From: JACZSB01 sp965372015
Lineage (GTDB): Bacteria; Fidelibacterota; Marinisomatia; SCGC-AAA003-L08; TS1B11
Length of the DNA stretch: 6,067 bases
Reading direction: 5' to 3'
Assembly: GCA_965372015.1 (NCBI GenBank)
Contig: CBDVAP010000152.1
Coordinates: 1 to 6,067, forward strand
A program made the position numbers and the translations under genes. The notes under the pieces are model-generated. The model searched no databases, had not been told where the DNA came from, and saw only the letters and a list, made by a program, of their open reading frames with translations. Shown here piece by piece: positions 1 to 6,067 of this stretch. Within the stretch, counting starts at the first letter, position 1; every line of letters begins with the position of its first letter.

Positions 1-1058
1 GCAGCGCCGACTTAAAGCACGTTTTAGCGGTGGCTGAGGAAATCGGTCAGGCCAATGAGGGTTATAAAATCAGTATCACTAAATCCACCGTGCCGGTAGG
101 TACCGCCGAACTGGTCAGGGCTGAAATTCAGAAAGCGATCACTGCCAGGGGACTTGAAATCGACTTCGATGTAGCTTCCAACCCTGAATTTCTCAAGGAA
201 GGCAAAGCGGTATCAGATTTTCTAAATCCCGATCGAATTGTTATCGGTACCGATAGCGAGCGGGCTGCCCAACGGCTGCAATTGATGTATGATCCCTTCT
301 GCCGCACCGATCAGAGCCGTATCCTGCTGATGGATATTCCCTCTGCCGAGATGACCAAATATGCGGCCAACGCCATGCTGGCCACCAGGATTTCCTTCAT
401 GAACGAAATCGCGGCCTTGTGCGAAGCCACCGGGGCCGATGTCGACCAGGTACGGATCGGCATAGGCAGCGATGACCGGATCGGCCGGCGCTTTCTATTT
501 CCCGGCGTGGGCTACGGCGGATCGTGCTTTCCCAAGGATGTGCAATCTTTAATCCGGACCGCCCATCGCAAGGGTGTGGATCTGCGGGTTCTCTCGGCAG
601 TCGAAGAAGTAAATCGGGCCCAGAAAGAACTACTGGTCTCCAAGATGAGAGTGTATTACGATTCTCACGAGAAAGGACTGGCGGGAAAAACGATCGCCGT
701 ATGGGGGTTATCCTTCAAGCCGGAGACCGATGACGTGCGGGAATCGCCGGCCGCCGTTATTATCCAGGCCCTTTTGAATGAGGGCGTTGTAGTCCGGGCC
801 TATGATCCGGTGGCCGAAGCAGCCTTTCAGCGGCAATACAACTTGCCGATTGAATATTCCCCGGATATGTACCAATGCCTGGAGGAGGCGCACGGCCTGG
901 TGCTGGTCACCGAATGGCATCATTTCCGTCGTCCCAACTTTGATCGCATCCTCCAGGCACTTGCCCGGCCGATCATCTTTGATGGCCGCAACCAATACGA
1001 TCCGGCCCAGATGCGGACTCGGGGCTTCATTTACCATTCGATCGGGCGGCCGACATAG
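1..1058 (+). CDS. ugd: UDP-glucose 6-dehydrogenase, 5'-truncated by window edge
   Basis: This enzyme oxidises UDP-glucose to UDP-glucuronate in the cytoplasm, using two NAD+, and supplies uronic acid for capsule or exopolysaccharide. The first complete codon is 3-5. The GTG at 30 is probably not the start, because the frame stays open to the left edge and reads SADLKHVLAVAEEIG, normal family sequence. About 351 residues are visible; family members are usually 400-460 long, so roughly 90 N-terminal residues, including the GxGYVG Rossmann motif, are missing. Motifs in order are STVPVGT (84-104), NPEFLKEG (180-203), the TKYAANAMLA segment with the conserved lysine at 357-359, the GYGGSCFPKD segment with the catalytic cysteine codon at 525-527, and the C-terminal UDP-binding-domain signature VWGLSFKPETDDVRESPA (699-752). 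No key visible residue is missing. The next gene is convergent and also acts on nucleotide sugars. Very similar dehydrogenases use GDP-mannose or UDP-N-acetyl sugars, but the motif wording fits the UDP-glucose type best. Confidence 0.95.
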   Translation, partial: SADLKHVLAVAEEIGQANEGYKISITKSTVPVGTAELVRAEIQKAITARGLEIDFDVASNPEFLKEGKAVSDFLNPDRIVIGTDSERAAQRLQLMYDPFCRTDQSRILLMDIPSAEMTKYAANAMLATRISFMNEIAALCEATGADVDQVRIGIGSDDRIGRRFLFPGVGYGGSCFPKDVQSLIRTAHRKGVDLRVLSAVEEVNRAQKELLVSKMRVYYDSHEKGLAGKTIAVWGLSFKPETDDVRESPAAVIIQALLNEGVVVRAYDPVAEAAFQRQYNLPIEYSPDMYQCLEEAHGLVLVTEWHHFRRPNFDRILQALARPIIFDGRNQYDPAQMRTRGFIYHSIGRPT

Positions 1059-1070
1059 CCGAGTAATATT

Positions 1071-1100
1071 ATCCGGTGGTGAGCCTGGCGGCTGCCGGAT
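1071..1100. terminator. Weak hairpin between convergent genes, possible terminator
   Basis: The 69-bp gap between the convergent stops contains an imperfect inverted repeat. ATCCGG at 1071-1076 pairs with CCGGAT at 1095-1100, and the stem extends to about ten pairs if G-T wobbles are counted, leaving a 10-base loop. No T-run follows on either strand, so this is not a canonical intrinsic terminator. The position, 13 bases past the dehydrogenase stop, is the main argument for a role in ending transcription. Confidence 0.25.
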
Positions 1101-1127
1101 CTAAAGGGTCTCCGGCCAGGAGTAACC

Positions 1128-2042
1128 TCAGGCGAAGGATTGATATGTCCGGCGCAGGCCCTCGGCCAATTCGATCCTCGGCTCCCAGCCCAGCAGTTCC
1201 CTGGCCCGCCGGGGACTGATCACGCTCCGGGACTGTTCGCCCGGTTTGGCGGGACCATGCTGAGGGGGCAAGTCACTACCACTGGCCTGCCGGAGTTGCT
1301 CATAAAGTGTGAGCACATCGGTTTCAATGCCGGTGCCCACATTGATCGTCAGATTGGAGTCGGCGACCAGGCCGGCCAGGTTAGCCGCCACTACATCCGC
1401 CACATAAATATAATCACGCGTTTGGCGCCCGTCGCCATTGATGGTGACCGGCTTGCCCGCCCTTAATAACGATGAGAAAATCGCCACAACTCCCGCCTCG
1501 CCCAGGGGGTTTTGACGGGGACCGTAGACGTTGGCGTAACGCATGATGAAATGGGGCAGGCCATACTCCCGGCTGTAGTAGTGAATATACTTCTCGCCGG
1601 CCAGTTTACTCACGCCATAGGGGGAAACCGGGTTGGTGGGATGCTGTTCGTCGGCGGGGAATTGGGTTTGTTCGCCGTAGACGGCCCCGCCAGTGGAAGA
1701 AAACATGAACTTCTTTACCCCGCTCTCCGCACTTTGCCTCAATAGCTCCAAGGTGCCCAGGATATTCACCCGGGCATCCAGAACCGGATCAGCCACCGAT
1801 ACACGGATGTTCATCTGGGCGGCGTGATGGCTGACCGCCTCGAACCGCTGCTGGGCGAAGAGCGATGCCAGCAGGGAACGGTCGGTGATGTCGCCCTCAA
1901 TGAATTCGGCCCCTGAAGGAACATTCCGTATCAGACCGGTGGAGAGGTTGTCGACCACAAAAACCGTATGACCGGCTTCTATGAAAGCCGCAGCCACGTG
2001 TGAACCGATAAAGCCGGCACCGCCGGTGAGCAAAATTTTCAT
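1128..2042 (-). CDS. NAD-dependent sugar-nucleotide epimerase (GalE-type extended SDR)
   Basis: This is a 304-residue cytoplasmic short-chain dehydrogenase of the extended class, most like the short bacterial UDP-glucose 4-epimerases that interconvert UDP-glucose and UDP-galactose through a 4-keto intermediate. The NAD-binding motif TGGAGFIG is at residues 6-13 and the ribose-binding aspartate of VVDNLSTG is D31. HHAAQ is at 72-76, the serine/threonine catalytic site SSTGGAVYG at 115-123, and the YxxxK pair is Y142 and K146 in SPYGVSK. RYANVYGPRQ (168-177) and GDGRQTRDYIYV (203-214) are substrate-domain signatures of this group. Length is normal and nothing is broken. The ATG at 2042 is preceded by AAGG four bases upstream, a close but usable ribosome binding site. 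It converges on the dehydrogenase gene and diverges from the export gene. The substrate could equally be UDP-glucuronate (giving UDP-galacturonate) or an N-acetyl sugar, so no gene symbol is given. Confidence 0.9.
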   Translation of the reverse strand: MKILLTGGAGFIGSHVAAAFIEAGHTVFVVDNLSTGLIRNVPSGAEFIEGDITDRSLLASLFAQQRFEAVSHHAAQMNIRVSVADPVLDARVNILGTLELLRQSAESGVKKFMFSSTGGAVYGEQTQFPADEQHPTNPVSPYGVSKLAGEKYIHYYSREYGLPHFIMRYANVYGPRQNPLGEAGVVAIFSSLLRAGKPVTINGDGRQTRDYIYVADVVAANLAGLVADSNLTINVGTGIETDVLTLYEQLRQASGSDLPPQHGPAKPGEQSRSVISPRRARELLGWEPRIELAEGLRRTYQSFA

Positions 2043-2107
2043 TCAGCCTTGACCCCATTAGTCATATAGTTGCGTTTTTCTGAGCAGAATATTACTACCC
2101 GGCACCG

Positions 2108-2290
2108 TCACTCGAAAACTAAATCGGTCCGGGTCGCTATAACTGCCTCATCATAGGCCGGGGAAAGCATCAAATTTCTGGTGTGGGCTGGCGCCAAAAC
2201 GTCAAAGTGCACCCGAAATTGATGGACACCGGCGGCGAAGATTGCCCCTTGCAACCGAGTATCAATGGATGTAAGATGCAGCGTTTTTCA
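2108..2290 (-). pseudogene. Possible C-terminal remnant of an unrecognised protein
   Basis: On the minus strand an open frame runs from just after a TGA at 2290-2288 to a TGA at 2110-2108, giving 59 sense codons. It has no ATG near its start; the first usable codon is a GTG at 2212, which would leave only 34 residues. The translation looks like a real protein end rather than random sequence: it contains SIDTRLQGAIFAAGVHQFRV, then HFDVLAPAHTRNL, then SPAYDEAVIATRTDLVFE before the stop, with alternating hydrophobic residues suggesting beta strands. Its codons favour G or C in third position in about 24 of the last 42, which is compatible with coding. It points the same way as the epimerase gene, whose start is 65 bases further on. 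I do not recognise the family. It may be the tail of a gene cut by rearrangement, or simply a chance open frame. Confidence 0.3.
2249..2277 (+). promoter_or_regulatory. Candidate sigma-70-like promoter for the export gene
   Basis: TTGCAA at 2249-2254 and TAAGAT at 2272-2277 are separated by 17 bases, and each matches the housekeeping consensus at four of six positions. Transcription would begin near 2284, giving a leader of roughly 48 bases before the ATG at 2332. It lies in the divergent spacer, where a plus-strand promoter is expected. If the host uses a different consensus, as Bacteroidetes do, this match would mean little. Confidence 0.3.
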
Positions 2291-2331
2291 GAACCAACGG
2301 GCAATCCTTATTCCTGAGGCATATCGCTAAT

Positions 2332-4815
2332 ATGAAAATTTCTCTCGCCAGACTACGTTCAAGGACAACGGTTTTATTAGGCGCTCTACTAATTCTTTCC
2401 GGGCCATTTACTCGGCAACTACAGGGCCAAGGGGCACTACCAAGCATCTCCCTGGAAGTGCAGCAGGAACTGAGCCAACAGGGTGTCGATGTGAATGAAG
2501 CGCTCGACCTGGCCCGGCAGTTGGGCATCAATCTGCACAATCCCGACCAGGCGCTGTTGCAGGCCCGCCGGCTCGGAGTTCCGGAGGCGGATATTCAAAA
2601 AATGCTGGCCGTATCCAGAAGAATTAAAACTGGCCAACTGCCCACCACCCTGCTGCTTGAGCCACTGAGAATAGAGGAAACAGAAGCAGGGATACCTTCC
2701 TATTACTCAATCGGCAGGGAGCCGGTGGAAGGGGAGCAATTTCTACCGGGAGCAACCGAAGAAGCCCCTCCCGTTTCACCATATTTTGGCTACGAATTTT
2801 TTCAAGGTATCCCGGAAGGATTCGATCTCAGTGCCATCGGGCCAGTTGATGATGAATATCTTATCGGGTTTGGCGACGAGCTCAGGCTAACAGTCTGGGG
2901 AGCGGCTGAATTCCAGTATGACCTGCAGGTAGATCGGGAGGGACGAATTTATCTGCCTAACGTTGGTCAGTTTACCGCAGCGGGCAAGCGTCTACAACGG
3001 TTTCGGAGGGACCTTAAGAAGTGGCTGGGACGGACCTATAATGGACTGGCCACCACTCCTCCGACCATATTCATGGACTTGACCCTCACCAGGTTACGCC
3101 CCATCAAGGTGTTCGTGCTGGGGGAGGTATCCCGACCGGGGGGTTACACGGTACCTAATTCCTCGACCGTTTTCAGCGCCCTGTACCGGGTGGGCGGTCC
3201 CTTGCCCAGGGGGTCTCTCCGGCAGATCCACGTAATTCGAAACGGCAAACCAAAAGCCACGGTCGATTTTTACAATTATCTGCTGAAAGGATATGACAAG
3301 AACCAGGTACGACTGACGGAGAACGACCATATTTTCATCCCTCTTCGCGGCAAAACGGTCAAGATTGCCGGTGAGGTTAAGCGCCCGGCCATTTACGAAG
3401 TCAAAAAGAAGGAGACTTTGGCTGATTTACTGGAGTATGCCGGTGGCCTCACACCCCAAGCATATACAAAGCGTCTCCAGATCGAGCGGATAATTCCTTT
3501 CGCGGACCGTAAAGATCCCTCCATTGCCCGGGAGCTTATAGATCTTGATATGGAGCCGATTATCGCCGGCCGGCGGACAGTGCAGCTCTGGGATGGGGAT
3601 TCTGTCTATGTATATTCGATCCTGGATGTGGTTACAAATGCAGTCACAGTTTCCGGAGCAGTAGTCCAACCGAGTACCTATGAGCTGGGGGCTTCGATTC
3701 GCACATTGAACGATTTGATTATGGCGGCCGATGGTCTGGCCGGTGACGCTTATCTGGGCAAAGGTGACCTGGTTCGAACGCTGAACGACTCGACAGAAGT
3801 GATAATCTCGATCGATATAGCCAAGGTAGTCCAGAACGATCCTGAACATAACCACGATCTCCAACCACGGGACCACTTAGTCATCTATTCTCTCGAAGAG
3901 CTGCGCATCGAGGAATTCGTGACCGTCAAGGGGGCAGTCAAACAGCCGGACGATTATCCTTTGCAACAGAACATGACAGTGGAGGACCTGATTTTCAAAG
4001 CTGGAGGTTTCGAGGAGAATGTCTTCTTTCAATTGGCCCAGTTGAGCCGTCTGAACATCGAGGATAGTCCTGGAATCGAAAGGATCGAGATTATCGAATT
4101 GTCACTGGTGGGGGCGGAAACGGACAACGGTGTGTTCACTTACAGCGAAAAGGACGATGCCCGCCGCCTGACCCTCAAGCACCGGGATATCCTGTACGTT
4201 CGCTCGAATCCTGACTTCATTCCCCAACAGCATGTGGAGATTAAAGGGGAAGTATTGTTTCCCGGAGCCTACGTCCTGCAGAAAGAGAATGAATCCCTGG
4301 CTGACCTGATACAGAGGGCCGGAGGTATTCTGGCAACCGGTTTTGCCCAGGGTGGCCGCTTGATCCGGGAAGGCCAGCGGGTAGTGGTTTCTTTCGAGGC
4401 GATCATGAAGGGTGATACCCGCTCCGACGTAATTCTGCTCGACGGTGACCAGATCGTCATACCCAGGAAGCCCAATACGGTGGCTGTCCGTGGGAACGTC
4501 GGTATCGAAGGACTGATCAAGTACCGCCGGGGGAAAAAGGTTACCTACTACCTTGATCAAGCTGGCGGGGCACAGGAAAATACTCTGGATATCCTGCTGA
4601 CCCAGGCCAACGGCGCTACCTTCAAATTGGGCCGTCGGTTTCTGATTTTCAGGCAGAATCCGGTGGTGGATGAAGGGGCCACCATCCTGATCACTTCCGC
4701 GGAGGAATTATTACCCCAGGATCGAACCGACTTAAAACAAGTTTTCGGCGAGAGTATGGCGGTCATCACTAGCGTACTGACCGTGCTGTTATTGACCCAG
4801 GGGCTCAAACCGTAG
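2332..4815 (+). CDS. Long polysaccharide export protein with six SLBB-like repeats (Wza-related)
   Basis: This 827-residue protein is probably the outer-membrane/periplasmic channel through which a capsule or exopolysaccharide leaves the cell. A signal peptide occupies about residues 1-32 (basic start, then hydrophobic TTVLLGALLILSG). Residues 52-92 form a helical stretch with two similar units, ALDLARQLGI and ALLQARRLGV. A Poly_export domain follows at about 175-250 (YLIGFGDELRLTVWG, then DREGRIYLPNVG). Six SLBB-like units follow, beginning near 260, 343, 438, 530, 635 and 717; the first five carry a GxVxxPxxY-type strand and all but the third an AGG/VGG-type turn. A hydrophobic helix at about 808-822 (MAVITSVLTVLLL) ends the protein, a possible outer-membrane anchor like the C-terminal helix of Wza. 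E. coli Wza is about 379 residues, so this is the long form with extra SLBB units seen in Bacteroidetes-type capsule proteins. TGAGG at 2315-2319 is a weak, rather distant ribosome binding site. The start is supported by the signal peptide. Confidence 0.92.
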   Translation: MKISLARLRSRTTVLLGALLILSGPFTRQLQGQGALPSISLEVQQELSQQGVDVNEALDLARQLGINLHNPDQALLQARRLGVPEADIQKMLAVSRRIKTGQLPTTLLLEPLRIEETEAGIPSYYSIGREPVEGEQFLPGATEEAPPVSPYFGYEFFQGIPEGFDLSAIGPVDDEYLIGFGDELRLTVWGAAEFQYDLQVDREGRIYLPNVGQFTAAGKRLQRFRRDLKKWLGRTYNGLATTPPTIFMDLTLTRLRPIKVFVLGEVSRPGGYTVPNSSTVFSALYRVGGPLPRGSLRQIHVIRNGKPKATVDFYNYLLKGYDKNQVRLTENDHIFIPLRGKTVKIAGEVKRPAIYEVKKKETLADLLEYAGGLTPQAYTKRLQIERIIPFADRKDPSIARELIDLDMEPIIAGRRTVQLWDGDSVYVYSILDVVTNAVTVSGAVVQPSTYELGASIRTLNDLIMAADGLAGDAYLGKGDLVRTLNDSTEVIISIDIAKVVQNDPEHNHDLQPRDHLVIYSLEELRIEEFVTVKGAVKQPDDYPLQQNMTVEDLIFKAGGFEENVFFQLAQLSRLNIEDSPGIERIEIIELSLVGAETDNGVFTYSEKDDARRLTLKHRDILYVRSNPDFIPQQHVEIKGEVLFPGAYVLQKENESLADLIQRAGGILATGFAQGGRLIREGQRVVVSFEAIMKGDTRSDVILLDGDQIVIPRKPNTVAVRGNVGIEGLIKYRRGKKVTYYLDQAGGAQENTLDILLTQANGATFKLGRRFLIFRQNPVVDEGATILITSAEELLPQDRTDLKQVFGESMAVITSVLTVLLLTQGLKP

Positions 4816-4866
4816 GATTGTCATTCGCCGGCGGCCCGAATTAGGCTGGAATTCCCCCGCGATGCC

Positions 4867-5796
4867 GTGGTTATCAGGATTCTAACGGCGGCCATGCTGG
4901 TCGTGGCCCTGGTGAGCTGCAATGTGGATGAGGATACCGCCAGATTAGCAGGGTTGCTCCCGACTGAAGTGGCCGGCTGGCGCCAGACCGGCCGGGACCG
5001 TGTCTATGGGCCTGACAACCTCTACGACTATATCGATGGTGGTGCTGAGCTATACCGGTCGTACGGATTCCGCGGCATGATCGGCCGGACCTACGGCCGT
5101 GATAACCAGCCCGAGATAGTGGTGGATATCTTCGATATGGACAGCTCGGCCAATGCCTTCGGCGTGTTCACTCACTCCCGGGAATCGGTGTCGGCCGATT
5201 TCGGCCAGGGCTCCGGGCATGATCCTGGCTATCTACTATTCTGGCGCGACCGGTACCTGGTATCGATTCTGGCTAACCCCGAAACGGAAACATCACGCCC
5301 GGTGCTACCGGCCCTAGCCAGCGCCATCTCCCAGGCGATCGGACGCGACGGTCCCCTGCCGGCCATCCTGGACCGGCTGCCACCGGATGACCTGGTTGAG
5401 GCCAGCATCCGTTATTTTCACCATTATATCTGGCAAAACTCCCACTACTTCATCGCCGATGACAATATCCTGAACATGGGGCCGGGAACGGAGGCGTTGC
5501 TGGCTAAATACGGTGCGGTGGATGATCGTCGACTGCTGCTGCTGGTGAGCTACCCCTCGGCCGCGGCGACCGAGGCGGGCAGGGATGGTTTCACGCGGAA
5601 TTTCCTGCCGGAGGAGCCTACCGGCCCGGCGGCGCAGATCGAGGACGGCAGTTGGGTGGGCTCGCAAGCCTTTGGTTCACTGCTGGCTGTGGTCTTCGCC
5701 CCTAACAGTGAGGATCAGGTCCTGGCGTTACTTGGTTCGGTGGCGAAGCAGGTGGGAGATAATTTCGACCCTGGAATTACAGGCCGGGAGGAATAA
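4867..5796 (+). CDS. DUF6599-like predicted lipoprotein
   Basis: This is a 309-residue envelope protein of unknown function. The N-terminus is a lipoprotein signal: a basic residue at R4, a hydrophobic run, then the lipobox L15-V16-S17-C18 with asparagine next to the cysteine, so the mature protein should be lipid-anchored at C18. The segment NLYDYIDGGAELYRSYGFR (51-69) is what I recognise as the hallmark of the DUF6599 family, followed by VVDIFDMDSSANAFGVF (86-101), also typical. No catalytic motif is apparent. The GTG start at 4867 is chosen because it gives a proper lipoprotein signal; no good ribosome binding site precedes it, the nearest purine stretch (AGGCTGGA, 4843-4850) being too far away. 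An ATG at 4862 is in another frame and stops after seven codons. The gene begins 51 bases after the export gene and ends 5 bases before the Tat-signal gene, suggesting one transcript. The family call rests on recall, not a search. Confidence 0.8.
   Translation: MVIRILTAAMLVVALVSCNVDEDTARLAGLLPTEVAGWRQTGRDRVYGPDNLYDYIDGGAELYRSYGFRGMIGRTYGRDNQPEIVVDIFDMDSSANAFGVFTHSRESVSADFGQGSGHDPGYLLFWRDRYLVSILANPETETSRPVLPALASAISQAIGRDGPLPAILDRLPPDDLVEASIRYFHHYIWQNSHYFIADDNILNMGPGTEALLAKYGAVDDRRLLLLVSYPSAAATEAGRDGFTRNFLPEEPTGPAAQIEDGSWVGSQAFGSLLAVVFAPNSEDQVLALLGSVAKQVGDNFDPGITGREE
5786..5791 (+). promoter_or_regulatory. Ribosome binding site inside the end of the lipoprotein gene
   Basis: GGGAGG lies 10 bases before the ATG at 5802 and overlaps the last codons of the upstream gene. 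This strong Shine-Dalgarno match fixes the start of the Tat-signal protein, and its position makes translational coupling between the two genes likely. Confidence 0.7.
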
Positions 5797-5801
5797 CCGG
5801 T

Positions 5802-6067
5802 ATGAAGGGCAAAGGAATCACCCGTCGCGATTTCATCAAAGGCGGCACCTCAGCTGCCTTGGCCGGGGCGCTCTACCTGGGTACGCCGGCTCGCCTGTTC
5901 TCCAGCGGACCATCCAGATCGCGAGTAGTCCTGGTGCGCGATCGCGATGTCCTGGACCGGCTATATCGGCCCGACCGCGAGGTGTTAAGCCGAATGCTGG
6001 ATCAAGCGGTCACCACCTTGCTCGATATTCCCGACCCGGCCGAAGCCTGGCGCTCCCTGGTGCAACC
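5802..6067 (+). CDS. Tat-exported DUF362-like protein, 3'-truncated by window edge
   Basis: The first 88 residues are visible, starting MKGKGITRRDFIKGGTSAAL. The twin-arginine motif T-R-R-D-F-I-K at residues 7-13, followed by a hydrophobic alanine/leucine/glycine-rich stretch, is a clear Tat signal, so the protein should be exported already folded, often with a cofactor. After the signal, SRVVLVRDRDVLD (about 39-51), then VLSRMLDQAVTTLLDIPDPAEAWRSL (about 61-86) resemble the start of DUF362 proteins, where a RMLDEAL...DPAAAWRRL pattern precedes the core. DUF362 proteins are poorly characterised; some carry ferredoxin-like iron-sulfur domains, which would suit Tat export, but that part lies outside the window. 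The strong ribosome binding site and the 5-base gap tie it to the lipoprotein gene. The Tat signal is certain; the DUF362 assignment is likely, given the short visible part. Confidence 0.8.
   Translation, partial: MKGKGITRRDFIKGGTSAALAGALYLGTPARLFSSGPSRSRVVLVRDRDVLDRLYRPDREVLSRMLDQAVTTLLDIPDPAEAWRSLVQ

Noticed and set aside
30..32. GTG as the start of the dehydrogenase gene
   Set aside because: The frame stays open to the left edge and the codons before it encode typical family sequence, so the gene is truncated by the window rather than starting here.
7..4745. Shared CCGACTTAAA followed by GTTTT at 7-25 and 4727-4745
   Set aside because: Both copies lie in coding frames and encode the similar peptides DLKHVL and DLKQVF. 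The surrounding sequence is unrelated, so this is coincidence rather than a mobile-element repeat.
2437..4808. Several minus-strand open frames of 66-152 codons inside the export gene
   Set aside because: They lie opposite a clear signal-peptide and SLBB-domain protein, their translations are rich in Arg, Ser, Pro or Cys with no domain sense, and they have no convincing starts. They are shadows of the real gene.
4838..4854. GAATT/AATTC inverted repeat after the export gene as a terminator
   Set aside because: The stem has only five pairs, mostly A-T, and no T-run follows, so it is too weak to call.
4862..4885. ATG at 4862 as the lipoprotein start
   Set aside because: It is in a different frame and reaches a stop after seven codons; the GTG five bases later gives a complete lipoprotein signal.
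5314..5667. Minus-strand 117-codon open frame inside the lipoprotein gene
   Set aside because: The plus-strand frame has a lipobox and DUF6599-type motifs. The opposite frame is arginine-rich and shows no recognisable motif.

Overview
The window is a stretch of moderately GC-rich bacterial chromosome, densely coded, from a Gram-negative (two-membrane) organism. The evidence for a second membrane is an outer-membrane-type polysaccharide export protein with tandem SLBB domains, a predicted lipoprotein and a Tat-exported protein. The long SLBB protein and the DUF6599-like/DUF362-like pair suggest one of the less-studied environmental lineages around the Bacteroidetes/FCB group or Acidobacteria-like phyla. 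That placement is an inference from protein style only; no rRNA or marker gene is present.

Layout from left to right. Positions 1-1058 (+) hold the 3' four-fifths of a UDP-glucose 6-dehydrogenase gene whose start lies outside the window. After a 69-bp gap comes a convergent gene (2042-1128, -) for a GalE-type NAD-dependent nucleotide-sugar epimerase. A 289-bp divergent spacer (2043-2331) follows; it holds a possible sigma-70-like promoter and a 59-codon minus-strand open frame that reads like the C-terminal end of a lost protein. Positions 2332-4815 (+) encode an 827-residue polysaccharide export protein with a signal peptide, a Poly_export domain, six SLBB-like repeats and a C-terminal hydrophobic helix. 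Next, probably co-transcribed, are a 309-residue DUF6599-like lipoprotein (4867-5796, GTG start) and the beginning of a Tat-signal DUF362-like protein (5802 to the right edge).

The first three complete or partial genes fit one theme: making activated sugars (UDP-glucuronate, and UDP-galactose or UDP-galacturonate) and exporting a polysaccharide, as in a capsule or exopolysaccharide locus. No glycosyltransferase, Wzx/Wzy or Wzc-like tyrosine kinase is visible, so the locus is either incomplete here or spread out. The last two genes look like a separate envelope-associated module of unknown function. No tRNA, rRNA, CRISPR array, insertion sequence or transposase gene was seen. The least explained parts are the orphan coding remnant in the divergent spacer and the lipoprotein/Tat-DUF362 pair.
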